Shown one piece after another: positions 46,301-54,070 of a stretch of DNA of 64,000 bases. Source of the stretch: Candidatus Fluviicola riflensis. Lineage in GTDB: Bacteria; Bacteroidota; Bacteroidia; Flavobacteriales_D; Crocinitomicaceae. The notes under the pieces are model-generated. The model had not been told where the DNA came from, searched no databases, and saw only the letters and a program-made list of their open reading frames with translations. How positions within the stretch are numbered: the first letter of the stretch is position 1; each line of letters begins with the position of its first letter. The stretch is from NCBI GenBank assembly GCA_002243285.1, contig CP022585.1, forward strand, positions 2,096,641 through 2,160,640, written 5' to 3'. Both the position numbers and the translations under genes were made by a program.

Positions 46301-46547
46301 GGATCACTGAATTTTTCGCTGCAGCAAACGGTTTCGACAAACGCGTAACACCGTATTTGTGTGCAATAGCATCCAATCCGGGAATAGTAAGTGTAGAAAT
46401 AGTTGTCGGATCTTCGGTTAAAGACATTGCGATTCGTGCCTCATTGGTCATTTTAAACCACAATTTTCCCTCCTGGAACTCAACCTGAGCGCCTTGCGAA
46501 AATGAGAAAAACGGAAGCAACAGCAGAGCCAATAGTAGTTTTTTCAT
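43395..46547 (-). CDS. Giant S8 serine peptidase with PKD domains and T9SS sorting domain
   Basis: The protein has 1050 residues. A signal peptide (MKKLLLALLLLPFFSFSQ) leads into an inhibitor-like propeptide (to about 125) and a subtilisin domain with VIAIVDDAVERTHSD, DHGTHVAGIASAR and GTSMASPMVAGLAALM; AAAGNDDVSS provides the oxyanion Asn. PKD repeats follow (SILFTDLSTYSPTSWAWSFP and others, about 440-530 and 750-960), with a jelly-roll-like part between. The C-terminus (VSVTSTNGIPANTTV, ILNELGQIIV, LATGMYFVHL) is a type A T9SS sorting domain. It is an extracellular protease or surface adhesin-protease. It lies between lptD and the amidase. Confidence 0.93.
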   Translation of the reverse strand: MKKLLLALLLLPFFSFSQGAQVEFQEGKLWFKMTNEARIAMSLTEDPTTISTLTIPGLDAIAHKYGVTRLSKPFAAAKNSVILQRTFLLEFTDVAHTAELIKDLQLMNGLEYAERVPLDRMCLTPNDASYGSQWGLSMINAPTAWNYFSSGSNVVIAIVDDAVERTHSDLSPNLWVNPGEIASNNIDDDNNGYIDDINGYDVASNDNNPNPPNTAYDHGTHVAGIASARTNNSTGVASIGFSCKLMCIKATSTSTAITNGYDGIVYAAVSGADVINMSWGGPSFSTTGQNVVDYANSQGCILIAAAGNDDVSSQFYPAAFNNVVSVAATSSNDAKASFSNYGGWIDVSAPGNNIYSTTVSNTYGNKSGTSMASPMVAGLAALMKSLNPTMPNADIINCLLSTTDNIDAQNPGYIGQLGSGRIDAAAAMACIAATLNNPPVADFSANFTTVSAGGSILFTDLSTYSPTSWAWSFPGGTPASYNGQNPPAITYNTPGTYNAVLTVTNANGNDTETKTNYIQVDVASSCLQINLPVPAGWTGSNYYTGASVGQDGWINGMNVYLDKQKAMYFDASASPYTILNNVWVAFGLAYSATPSKIVPVHIYDGTSGTPGALIGTSNLTMGQIMSDVDGGFYTEANFVNSPVTLPASKKFFVSVDLTNLQWTAGVKDTLSVVSNAAGQTTPSAIWEQQSDNLWYQYTTAGSWNLSASLFVHPFLTDANSVANITPSALTICSGNAVDFDAAGSTYEDTLLWYFPGGTPTVVPSAPTASVTYANTGTYDAILYTIGGGCSLFDSAFVTITVNPSPTVNVSGSAEICNGSSTVLTASGATSYTWAPPAGLSATTGAVVTANPTTNTTYSITGTLGSCSNSSYISIEVDDPPVALITFADSTIGCPTVVSFDGSNSSDVTDFSWTFPGGTPATSNTSTPSVDFMTSGTVNVELITTNGCGADTTTFIMDVTVDCSAGLEEEIIDYTVIYNSNTGIVSVTSTNGIPANTTVDILNELGQIIVGKQNENQSQLIEIPVNQLATGMYFVHLTNTESERLIKFIAH

Positions 46548-46672
46548 AAATCAGTTTTGTTAGTACTTAACAATAATAGTTAAAAAGGAGGTCAGAATCA
46601 AGTGGAAATACGTTAGTTTCTCAACGCAGGTTTGGATGGCACGATTTATGCCGTCAGCGTCAGGTAATTTTT

Positions 46673-46680
46673 TAGCTTTG
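46673..46680 (+). promoter_or_regulatory. -7 box TAGCTTTG upstream of lptD
   Basis: It matches TAnnTTTG, 61 bases before the ATG at 46742. No -33 TTG lies at 19 bases. Confidence 0.45.
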
Positions 46681-46741
46681 CATTCGTTATTAGCTCAAGT
46701 TGATTTCAAAATATCGTACATCCCGTTTTAACCGGCATCGC

Positions 46742-49249
46742 ATGACTTTTCGCGCGGTACTTGCTTTGTTCGCGGTGTTTTTCTGTTCACACAATCTTTC
46801 TGCACAAGACACGGTGGTGATGAATAGCAACGATTTTGAGTCGCAAGTGATCTATTCGGCGCGCGATTCTATTTTCTGTGATTACAAAAAGCAACAGATT
46901 CATCTTTTCGGCGATGCGCATCTGAATTACACGGATGTAGACATGCGGGCAGATTACCTGCTCATCGATTTTGGAAACAAAGAAGTGTATGCGACTTATA
47001 CGCTTGATTCGCTGGGAAGGCGCGTTGGACAACCGATTTTCGTGCAGGGAACCGACACTGTAAAAACAGCTACACTTCGTTACAATTTCGAAACGGAAAA
47101 AGCCTATATTCAAGAAGTTGCGATCAAACAAGATGAGTTTTACCTGACAATGGAACGCGGGAAACGCCAAGACAATGAAGAGATTCACTTCGTCAACGGG
47201 AAATTCACCACGTGTAATCTTGCGGAACCGCATTATCACTTTTTCCTTTCAAGAGCCATTTTAGTTCCGGATAAACGAATCGTCACCGGACCGATGAATC
47301 TCTGGATCATGGGTGTTCCTACTCCGCTGGGGTTGCCTTTCAGTGTGATTCCGCAGAGAAAAGAACGCGAACGGAAACACGGATTTCTAATGCCACAATT
47401 CACCGCCGTTTCACCCTATGGTTTCGGATTGCAAAACCTGGGCTATTACATTCCGATCAACGACAAATTACAGACGACGCTTTACGGAACCCTTTATTCA
47501 CGAGGTAGTTTCGGGTTAAAAACCAGAACAGAATACGCGGCCCGTTATAAATTCAGGGGATCGTTTGAAGCCGGGTACCAGTTTTTCAGGACCGGTTTTC
47601 CTGATTCCGTGAAGCTGAGTAACATCGAATTACACTGGACACATCAGCAGGATCCGAAAGCGAATCCGAAATGGTCATTTAATTCAGCGATCAATTTCAA
47701 TTCCAACAGTACGAACAAACAAACGCTGAATCCGCAGAATCCGCAATATTTCAACAATACACTCAATTCTGATGTCAACTTAGGCCGCACGTTTATTGGT
47801 ACGCCACTTTCAATGCGTTTAAAAACATCGATGCGACAAAACTCAGCGAGCGGACGGATTTCACTGAATGCCCCGGATTTCAACTTTACCGCGACGCGAT
47901 TTTATCCGTTTAAGCGAAAAAAAGGTATTGGGAAAGTCCGTTCGTATGAAAGTATAGGTATGACTTACTTCCTGGATGCCACGAACAGAGCCGATTTCAG
48001 TGACCGTTACTTGTCAAACGGCGATTTCGACAGCATTGGCCAAACGTTTATGAATGGCGCCAAACACAGTACAACAATCCAGTGGACACTGAATTTGCTT
48101 CGAAACACAGTTCGGTTTACACCTTCGGTGACGTACAGCCAGAAATACAACTTTCAATCGATCGATAAAACGTTTGATCCTGTAAATGAAGTTGTTCTGG
48201 TAGATTCTCTGAACAGAGGTGTTTTTAGTCAGCAACTCACAACCAGCGGAAGTTTGAGTACCAATCTTTACTCCTACTATCGCTTCATCGGTAAACGAAA
48301 TACGTTGTTACGACACGTGATGACGCCAGGTGTGTCGTTTTCATACATTCCGGCTATTCAGGGCGGAGTCGGAAGTTATGTGAATACAGTGAACAACACA
48401 CCCGTTTTTTATTCGCAGCACGAGCGCAGTGTGTATTCGGAAGGATATTCAAAAGACGTCGGGCGTTTGGATTTCACAGTGGTTAACAGCTTTGAACTGA
48501 AACAACGCAGTGAGCAGGACACACTTACCGGTTACAAAAAAACGCGGATCATCGACAACCTGACTCTTTCCACGAGTTACGATATTTTCAAAGACTCACT
48601 CAACTGGGGGAATCTGAATATGGGAATGTTAATCAACCCGATTGATGTGCTGAATATCAATATTACCGGAACTCACAGTTTTTATGCGTGGGATGATAGC
48701 ACGGGAGTTTCCAATTCGAAATACGCCATCAACGAAGGACAAGGAATCGGGCGTTTGATCAATTTTTCCATCGCAACGGGCTGGACGCTGACATCGAAAA
48801 AAAGTCGTGAAATTTTGCAGGACCAGCAGCAGCTAATGGCCACTACCTGGAATCCGCAATACCAGAATTGGATGATCATGCCATCGCAAATAGTGAGTTT
48901 CGAAATTCCATGGAAGATCAGTTTTAATCACTTGCTTTCTTACTCGATCAACAGCGATCAGGAAACATTTGACCAACGAAAATACACACCAAATCATACG
49001 TTGACGCTTACTGGAGATGTGACGATCACGGAAAACTGGAAAGTCACGGCCACTGCTTACCTCGATGCCAAAGAGATGAAAGTGACCAATACCAACCTGG
49101 TGCTTTACCGGAATATCCACTGCTGGAATTTGCTTTTTAACTGGACGCCGATTGGTACCAATAAGAGTTTTATGCTCACGATCAGAGGAAATGGCCAGGC
49201 GCTGAGTAATGCGCAGGTGAGGTTGCAAAGGCCACCTTTCGTGCTTTAA
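46742..49249 (+). CDS. lptD: LPS-assembly protein LptD (Bacteroidota type)
   Basis: From ATG 46742 the protein has 835 residues; the longer frame begins with TTG 14 codons upstream of the signal peptide (MTFRAVLALFAVFFCSHNLSAQ). An OstA-like beta-jelly-roll N-domain (about 35-200, YSARDSIFCDYKKQQIHLFG, GDAHLNYTDVDMRADYLLID) precedes a large beta-barrel with repeating aromatic-ended strands (about 210-835). It inserts lipopolysaccharide into the outer leaflet of the outer membrane. It is expected to be essential. It ends at a hairpin. Confidence 0.9.
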   Translation: MTFRAVLALFAVFFCSHNLSAQDTVVMNSNDFESQVIYSARDSIFCDYKKQQIHLFGDAHLNYTDVDMRADYLLIDFGNKEVYATYTLDSLGRRVGQPIFVQGTDTVKTATLRYNFETEKAYIQEVAIKQDEFYLTMERGKRQDNEEIHFVNGKFTTCNLAEPHYHFFLSRAILVPDKRIVTGPMNLWIMGVPTPLGLPFSVIPQRKERERKHGFLMPQFTAVSPYGFGLQNLGYYIPINDKLQTTLYGTLYSRGSFGLKTRTEYAARYKFRGSFEAGYQFFRTGFPDSVKLSNIELHWTHQQDPKANPKWSFNSAINFNSNSTNKQTLNPQNPQYFNNTLNSDVNLGRTFIGTPLSMRLKTSMRQNSASGRISLNAPDFNFTATRFYPFKRKKGIGKVRSYESIGMTYFLDATNRADFSDRYLSNGDFDSIGQTFMNGAKHSTTIQWTLNLLRNTVRFTPSVTYSQKYNFQSIDKTFDPVNEVVLVDSLNRGVFSQQLTTSGSLSTNLYSYYRFIGKRNTLLRHVMTPGVSFSYIPAIQGGVGSYVNTVNNTPVFYSQHERSVYSEGYSKDVGRLDFTVVNSFELKQRSEQDTLTGYKKTRIIDNLTLSTSYDIFKDSLNWGNLNMGMLINPIDVLNINITGTHSFYAWDDSTGVSNSKYAINEGQGIGRLINFSIATGWTLTSKKSREILQDQQQLMATTWNPQYQNWMIMPSQIVSFEIPWKISFNHLLSYSINSDQETFDQRKYTPNHTLTLTGDVTITENWKVTATAYLDAKEMKVTNTNLVLYRNIHCWNLLFNWTPIGTNKSFMLTIRGNGQALSNAQVRLQRPPFVL

Positions 49250-49256
49250 ATTCTCC

Positions 49257-49284
49257 TTACTTTTTTCCTTGATGAAAAAAGTAA
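49257..49284. terminator. Hairpin after lptD
   Basis: TTACTTTTTTC (49257-49267) pairs with GAAAAAAGTAA (49274-49284), with an A/T-rich tail. It resembles a repeat (TTACTTTTTT...AAAAAAGTAA) that recurs widely in this phylum. Confidence 0.65.
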
Positions 49285-49563
49285 CAAAAAAATCAAGCAC
49301 CGATTGAATTAGCCTCAGGCTAAGAAAAAGCGCTCATGGACCGCTGTAGGGAAAGGACGAAAATCTAAGATTTTCTAATGACAAGCACTTTCCTAACATT
49401 GGTTACCCATTCGCTCTTTTTCTATGCCTTCACTTCCACAATCGGGGCGTTGGGATTTTGGTATGAATTGAAATTTACGTTCTGGAAAATGAATAACTAA
49501 AGATGTGGTTTCCCGCAGGAAAAATACCGTATTTATACTGTAGGAGAAGTCATTTGAATAGTT
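49285..49563. other. Region between lptD and TIR gene
   Basis: It carries the palindrome TTAGCCTCAGGCTAA (49309-49323), whose core matches one at 31519, and an ORF of 40 codons (49378-49500, described separately). The rest is AT-rich with no recognised signal. It forms the left border of the TIR gene. Confidence 0.45.
49378..49500 (+). CDS. Possible 40-residue membrane microprotein (uncertain)
   Basis: The frame ATG to TAA encodes an aromatic, hydrophobic peptide starting MTSTFLTLVTHSLFFYAFTS and ending FWKMNN, compatible with one membrane span. It lies 164 bases before the TIR gene on the same strand. There is no clear promoter or ribosome site, and a chance ORF in repeat-derived sequence is quite possible. 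Confidence 0.2.
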   Translation: MTSTFLTLVTHSLFFYAFTSTIGALGFWYELKFTFWKMNN

Positions 49564-49571
49564 TAGGTTTG
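49564..49571 (+). promoter_or_regulatory. Possible -7 box TAGGTTTG of the TIR gene
   Basis: It matches TAnnTTTG, 93 bases before the ATG. No -33 TTG lies at 19 bases, so it is weak evidence. Confidence 0.35.
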
Positions 49572-49664
49572 GCGCAAAGGATTTTTGAATAAAAGCGTTC
49601 GTTCAGAGTTCTATTCAATGCGAATAGTACTTGAAGTAAAAGCAGCATAACTAAATATTAAAAT

Positions 49665-50702
49665 ATGGCAAAGGTTCAACCAATAGTTGAAGAAAAGGAT
49701 TCTACTGAAACCACGGTTACTAAGACAACAAATCCAATGGTATTTATTAGTCATGATACTCGAGATGCTGAACTTGCTGAAGCTTTTAGTAACCTGCTGA
49801 AAACTGCAAGTGCCGGAGGACTTAAATCATTTCGTTCTTCTGACAAGAAAGGAACGCAAGGAATTGAATATGGTTTGGATTGGTACCCTGCAATAATGGA
49901 GAAAATTGATGAAGCATCTGATGTAGTTTGTCTACTTACTCAAAGAAGCGTAGAAAGACCTTGGATTCTATACGAAGCCGGTGTTGCAAAAGGAAAACTC
50001 GGAAAAAAAGTTATTGGTATTGCAATGGGTATCCAACACAGTATTGCGTTTACAGGACCATTTGCACAATTTCAAAATAATGATGGCTCTATAGAATCTA
50101 TCACTAAGCTTGTTATGGATCTTGTTTGCAATGTTCCTGGACTAGATCCAGAGAGAACTTATGTTGAAGAACTTGTAAAAGCATTCCACACAAAGGCGAC
50201 TGAAATAGTTAGTAAATATGAAGACCCTACTCCTGTGGCTCAAGAAACAAGTGACAACATTATGGTCGCAAAACTCTTTGAAGAAGTCAAAATAATGTTC
50301 GAAAGTCTTCCTTCACGAATTGAGAATCGAATAGATCCTCGTGATAAAAGAAGACGGAGAAAGTTTCATCCAATTATGATAGAAGAAATAATGCATTTTG
50401 GGATGAAATCTGGTGATACAAGTACAAGTTTTTTAATCATGTTAAGTTTCTTTAAAGATGACTATCCTTGGCTTTATGAAATTGGGCTTGAGACCTATCA
50501 CGGAATTAAAAATTCAAAATCACCAATGGAAAGAAAGAAATTAATTTCAAATTTTGAAAGAACATTTGAATTGACTAGACATCCAATGCTAAGAGATTTT
50601 TCCGAAAAAAATGAGGATATGGATATGTTTTTTCATGAATTAAGACACAGTATGGAACATTTCTTTGATAGGCTTATGAATGACGATAAGATAAAAGGAT
50701 AG
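49665..50702 (+). CDS. Stand-alone TIR-domain protein, probable immune effector
   Basis: The protein has 345 residues without a signal peptide. Residues about 24-165 form a TIR-like fold: PMVFISHDTRDAELAEAFSN, GLDWYPAIMEKIDEASDVVC, LLTQRSVERPWILYEAGVAK (E104 in the position of the catalytic Glu of NAD-cleaving TIRs), KVIGIAMGI. The C-terminal half (about 200-345) is helical and charged (RRRRKFHPIMIEEIMHFGMK, ELRHSMEHFFDRLMN) and is not recognised. Bacterial TIR proteins of this kind are often NADases acting in phage defence, so this is inferred here. The gene is markedly more AT-rich than neighbours, lies alone between terminators and lacks any cyclase or sensor gene beside it. An alternative is a SEFIR/TIR scaffold without enzymatic activity. 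Confidence 0.75.
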   Translation: MAKVQPIVEEKDSTETTVTKTTNPMVFISHDTRDAELAEAFSNLLKTASAGGLKSFRSSDKKGTQGIEYGLDWYPAIMEKIDEASDVVCLLTQRSVERPWILYEAGVAKGKLGKKVIGIAMGIQHSIAFTGPFAQFQNNDGSIESITKLVMDLVCNVPGLDPERTYVEELVKAFHTKATEIVSKYEDPTPVAQETSDNIMVAKLFEEVKIMFESLPSRIENRIDPRDKRRRRKFHPIMIEEIMHFGMKSGDTSTSFLIMLSFFKDDYPWLYEIGLETYHGIKNSKSPMERKKLISNFERTFELTRHPMLRDFSEKNEDMDMFFHELRHSMEHFFDRLMNDDKIKG

Positions 50703-50726
50703 CACAAACAACTTTAATCCACATCA

Positions 50727-50753
50727 AAAAAGCAACCCTTTCGAGTTGCTTTT
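50727..50753. terminator. Bidirectional terminator
   Basis: AAAAGCAAC (50727-50735) pairs perfectly with GTTGCTTTT (50745-50753), between the TIR gene and the convergent membrane-protein gene. Confidence 0.85.
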
Positions 50754-50775
50754 CCTATTCTGACAGATTGCTCTG

Positions 50776-51171
50776 TTATTTCTTAATAAACAATGGTTTC
50801 AGCGTAAACCACACCACAATTGGGAAAAAGTGTAAGGTCATCGCGTACATTGGAAAATAGGTGATCAAATCCTGATCAGCATCTAAAGGCCAAATGTAGC
50901 CGATTGGTCCGAGGATGCTGGCAAATGTGATCAATGCGAACAGGAAGTTGAAGATGATTTCTCCGTATTTCGGAGTAACTTTCATTAAGCCCCAGAAACC
51001 GATGGAAGCTAAGACACAACCGAAAATACACGATCCGAAATAAGCCATGGTTGAAACCAGCGGTGAAAAATCGAGGTACATTGTTTCGGCATACACTTTT
51101 GCGAATACTAAACATGCCAAGCCTGATAAAATACCGGCTGTAGCTCCTAATAGAATTGATCGACCAAACAT
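50776..51171 (-). CDS. Small four-span membrane protein of unknown function
   Basis: The protein has 131 residues with four hydrophobic segments (about 5-25, 40-62, 72-92 and 105-125) and short loops. No family is recognised. It follows the YceI gene after six bases, so it belongs to that operon as the last gene. Confidence 0.65.
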   Translation of the reverse strand: MFGRSILLGATAGILSGLACLVFAKVYAETMYLDFSPLVSTMAYFGSCIFGCVLASIGFWGLMKVTPKYGEIIFNFLFALITFASILGPIGYIWPLDADQDLITYFPMYAMTLHFFPIVVWFTLKPLFIKK

Positions 51172-51177
51172 ACTTTC

Positions 51178-51717
51178 TTATTTTTTATCAACTGGAACAC
51201 TAAATTCAATCTTCATTACGTCAGGAACGTTACCACCTGCTTTTCCGATTTTAAAGTCAGAACGTTTCACGTTGAATTTCCCTGTGAACTTGCCTGAGTT
51301 ATCGGTTTTCTTGAAGCTGAACGGTACTTTATATGTTTTGGAAACACCTTTCATTTTCAAGGTTCCGGTGATATTGTAGCTTTCACCCGATTTTTCGATT
51401 TTGCTCGAAACATACGTGATGTTTGGGTATTTTGCTTCATCAAACCATTCCGGCGTCAATGCTTTTTTGTTTTGCATGCCGTTTCCGGTGCTGATTGAGT
51501 TTACAGGGATTGATAAATCAAACTTGGAACCGGCCAAATCACTTTCGTCAAACTTGATTGTTCCTTTGAATGTTTTGAAAACACCGGTTGGATCATCGCT
51601 GATAAACTTAATGGAGTGATCGTCTTTGATTTTCCATTCAGGAGCCGAAGTTACCGACATAAAAGCTGATGAGCCTAACAATACAATGGCTAATAGCGGA
51701 TAAAATAGTTTTTTCAT
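51178..51717 (-). CDS. YceI family lipid-binding protein
   Basis: From MKKLFYPLLAIVLLGSSAFM the protein has 179 residues with a signal peptide; an ATG two codons earlier is the alternative. The YceI beta-barrel is visible: EWKIKDDHSIKFISDDPTGV, FKTFKGTIKFDESDLAGSKF, KKALTPEWFDEAKYPNITYV, GTLKMKGVSKTYKVPFSF and RSDFKIGKAGGN. Such barrels bind isoprenoid or polyisoprenoid lipids in the periplasm. It is downstream of the cytochrome-like and DUF5777 genes, an arrangement seen repeatedly in this phylum. Confidence 0.9.
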   Translation of the reverse strand: MKKLFYPLLAIVLLGSSAFMSVTSAPEWKIKDDHSIKFISDDPTGVFKTFKGTIKFDESDLAGSKFDLSIPVNSISTGNGMQNKKALTPEWFDEAKYPNITYVSSKIEKSGESYNITGTLKMKGVSKTYKVPFSFKKTDNSGKFTGKFNVKRSDFKIGKAGGNVPDVMKIEFSVPVDKK

Positions 51718-51803
51718 GATCATTATTTGTTAAAGTTATGTTTCACTATAAATTAGGTTGCAACAAGTGTACCAATGTAGTGAAACTTTTTGTTTTCGTT
51801 TGT

Positions 51804-52181
51804 TTAGTTGTTGAGTTTTCCCTGACTCATCCAACAGCTAAACTGCTGAATCAGAGAATCTGTCAATTGATCACCGCCATCAGGCATTGGGGCGGTTCCG
51901 GGTTGCCAGGACATTGCATTGTACATGATTTCCGCATTATCGGCGATTGACTGATGCGTGGTAAAATCATATCCTGATTCGGCCGTAGTAGCGTCGTGAC
52001 AACCACTTGTAGCACAATTTGCATTGATCAGCGGTTCAATTTTAGCGGCAAAAGAAACTGTATCGGTGCAATTTCCCAATCCGTAATAATCCACCACATT
52101 GTCTTTGGAACAAGACTCAACTATTGTCAGCGTTGTAACGCATACCAAAAGTCCCAGTGAGATGATACCTGTCTTTTTCAT
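51804..52181 (-). CDS. Cytochrome-like lipoprotein with C-X4-CH motif
   Basis: The protein has 125 residues. A leader with lipobox IVESC precedes SKDNVVDYYGLGNC. The motif NANCATSGCHDA is C-x4-CH, not the standard C-x2-CH, and so resembles the variant haem sites of some Bacteroidota cytochromes; PMPDGGD could supply the Met ligand. If haem is bound it would be an electron carrier in the periplasm, but that is unproven. The upstream DUF5777 gene ends one base before its start. Confidence 0.75.
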   Translation of the reverse strand: MKKTGIISLGLLVCVTTLTIVESCSKDNVVDYYGLGNCTDTVSFAAKIEPLINANCATSGCHDATTAESGYDFTTHQSIADNAEIMYNAMSWQPGTAPMPDGGDQLTDSLIQQFSCWMSQGKLNN

Positions 52182-52182
52182 A

Positions 52183-53103
52183 CTAACCGCGCATAAATTT
52201 TCGTGAAATACTAAAGCCGAGTCTAAACTGTCCTTTCAACCAATCTTCTTTGGTGTAAGGAATGAACTGGGTTTCGATGAATCCTTTTGAATTGGTTAAG
52301 TTAACCGTGAAATTGTGTCCGAACGTATCCCATTCGTAAGCAATTCCAAGGCTATTTTTAAAACCTGTTCGTATTCCCGATTCCTGGAATGTTTGGTAAT
52401 ACTCTAAAATAATTGCTTTTGTAGGTGTGATGCGCACTTTGGCAGATCCGCCAAGGGCAAACAAAGCATTCACATCATCCCCCCCCACATAATTACGGTA
52501 AACAAAGGTTGGCATTAGCGAAATACTGAGCCAGCTCGTGAATTTACGGGCAATATTTACTTGCGTGGAATAAGCCAAACGGTGCTGCCATTCAGGGAAA
52601 TGTGAAATCTGGGAAATATCTTCCGACGCTTTCATGTAGGTTCCGGTTGCAACACCAATTACAGTCATTGAAATCGGCATTCCGGAAGTTTTTTGGTGCA
52701 AAACGCGGTATTTTACAAAACCATCGATTAACGAACGATATGGTTCGCCTGTTCCCTTGTTCCTGCCTAAACCAACCATCAATTTGTTGGTAATTCCGTA
52801 TTCGAACGCAAAACGAATGTCAGAAGCATTGTCGAAGCCGTAAAAGTTCTGTGCTCCTCCGTTATCCCCTGCCATGTCGCCAAACCGGTGTTCGATCCGG
52901 AACTCCAACACGCCTTTTTCAAGCGTTTCTACCGAGTGTCCGTTGATGATTCGCGTGGCATTGTAAGTGTTCCGTACATATGGATCATCGGGAATCTCAA
53001 ATACTTCTTCTTCAGTAATAGTTTCGATAAGAGTGTCTTCTTCCTGAGCAAAAGCAACCATTCCGGCACTTAAAAAGAAAGAAAACGTAATCAGTTGTTT
53101 CAT
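52183..53103 (-). CDS. DUF5777 family outer-membrane beta-barrel protein
   Basis: From MKQLITFSFFLSAGMVAFAQ the protein has 306 residues; 15 upstream codons are rejected. The sequence has amphipathic beta-strands: NGHSVETLEKGVLEFRIEHR, FGYDNAS-like turns, GLGRNKGTGEPYRSLIDGFV and WDTFGHNFTVNLTNSKGFIE. This fits DUF5777 barrels, which often precede a cytochrome-like lipoprotein and YceI. It is the first gene of the four-gene unit. Its function is unknown, perhaps a porin or electron-transfer conduit component. Confidence 0.85.
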   Translation of the reverse strand: MKQLITFSFFLSAGMVAFAQEEDTLIETITEEEVFEIPDDPYVRNTYNATRIINGHSVETLEKGVLEFRIEHRFGDMAGDNGGAQNFYGFDNASDIRFAFEYGITNKLMVGLGRNKGTGEPYRSLIDGFVKYRVLHQKTSGMPISMTVIGVATGTYMKASEDISQISHFPEWQHRLAYSTQVNIARKFTSWLSISLMPTFVYRNYVGGDDVNALFALGGSAKVRITPTKAIILEYYQTFQESGIRTGFKNSLGIAYEWDTFGHNFTVNLTNSKGFIETQFIPYTKEDWLKGQFRLGFSISRKFMRG

Positions 53104-53199
53104 ATAGAAGTTTTTGCGAATGTAGAAAAAAAGTGCAACGTTTCCCATAAATGGACATAAATATTTACCATGGTATAAATCTACATTCCGGTTTTAGGA

Positions 53200-53290
53200 G
53201 ACCAGAGACTTAAGACTGGAAGATCAAAGACACAGGACGGTAAACGCTTTCATCTTTGATCTTATGTATTTTGGCCTTAAGTCTCTGGTC
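53200..53290. repeat. Large inverted repeat with GACCAGAGACTTAAG ends
   Basis: GACCAGAGACTTAAG (53200-53214) pairs perfectly with CTTAAGTCTCTGGTC (53276-53290). Inside, AAGATCAAAGA (53220-53230) pairs perfectly with TCTTTGATCTT (53253-53263). It lies in the divergent gap before yqgE. Confidence 0.8.
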
Positions 53291-53380
53291 TTCATCGGAC
53301 TTATCATATTTTTTCAACAAATTATTTCCAAAAACCGGCAGATTTTGTAGTATTGATAGAATTTACAAACACACTTCAAT

Positions 53381-53956
53381 TTGATACAACTTACAATTGA
53401 TAAACAACGCGTACCTCAAAAAGGAGACTTATTGCTTTCGGAACCGTTTATGCTGGATGATCACTTTACACGGTCTGTCATTTATGTGTGTGAACACAAC
53501 GAAGATGGCAGTTTCGGGTTTATTCTCAATAACACACTTGACCTGAACCTGCACGAATATGCTACTGATTTCCCTGACGCAAAGGTTACTGTAGGTTTTG
53601 GTGGTCCGGTAGATCAGAATCAGCTGTTTTTTCTGCACAATATCTCCGAACTGGAAGACAAAATAGAAGTTTCATCGAATGTATTTATGGGTGGCCGCTA
53701 TTCCACTATTCTGGAAATGCTACAGCAAAATACTATTTCGTCAGGTCAAATCCGCTTTTTTATAGGTTATACAGGTTGGGGACCAAATCAGCTGCAGCAG
53801 GAACTCGATGAGAAAGCATGGATCGTCGCTACACCTCCGCCGGAACTTTCTATTTTGGATTCGAACGACGATACGCTTTGGAAAGATGTACTGCATTCAA
53901 TGGGCGGAAAGTATAAATTCATGGCTGATTTCCCGATAAACCCTGCTGATAATTGA
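53381..53956 (+). CDS. yqgE: YqgE/AlgH family protein (UPF0301)
   Basis: The protein has 191 residues and starts at TTG; an in-frame stop lies at 53357-53359 and no ATG intervenes. The family hallmarks are present: GDLLLSEPFMLDDHFTRSVI, YVCEHNEDGSFGFILNNTLD, KVTVGFGGPVDQNQLFFLHN, RFFIGYTGWGPNQLQQEL and WIVATPPPE. It is a cytoplasmic protein of uncertain function. It is followed by rarA after 114 bases, with a -7 box between. Confidence 0.92.
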   Translation: MIQLTIDKQRVPQKGDLLLSEPFMLDDHFTRSVIYVCEHNEDGSFGFILNNTLDLNLHEYATDFPDAKVTVGFGGPVDQNQLFFLHNISELEDKIEVSSNVFMGGRYSTILEMLQQNTISSGQIRFFIGYTGWGPNQLQQELDEKAWIVATPPPELSILDSNDDTLWKDVLHSMGGKYKFMADFPINPADN

Positions 53957-53979
53957 CGCCAAAAATCAGGAATTTGGTG

Positions 53980-53987
53980 TACTTTTG
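53980..53987 (+). promoter_or_regulatory. -7 box TACTTTTG upstream of rarA
   Basis: It matches TAnnTTTG, 83 bases before the ATG. A TTG lies 24 bases further upstream, longer than the usual spacer. Confidence 0.4.
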
Positions 53988-54070
53988 AATGATCGAAATT
54001 TTCACGAGAAAAATGGCAAATTTGGAAATTTGACAAATTTCTCCGCGAGAATTTAAACAGGTACTAAAAA

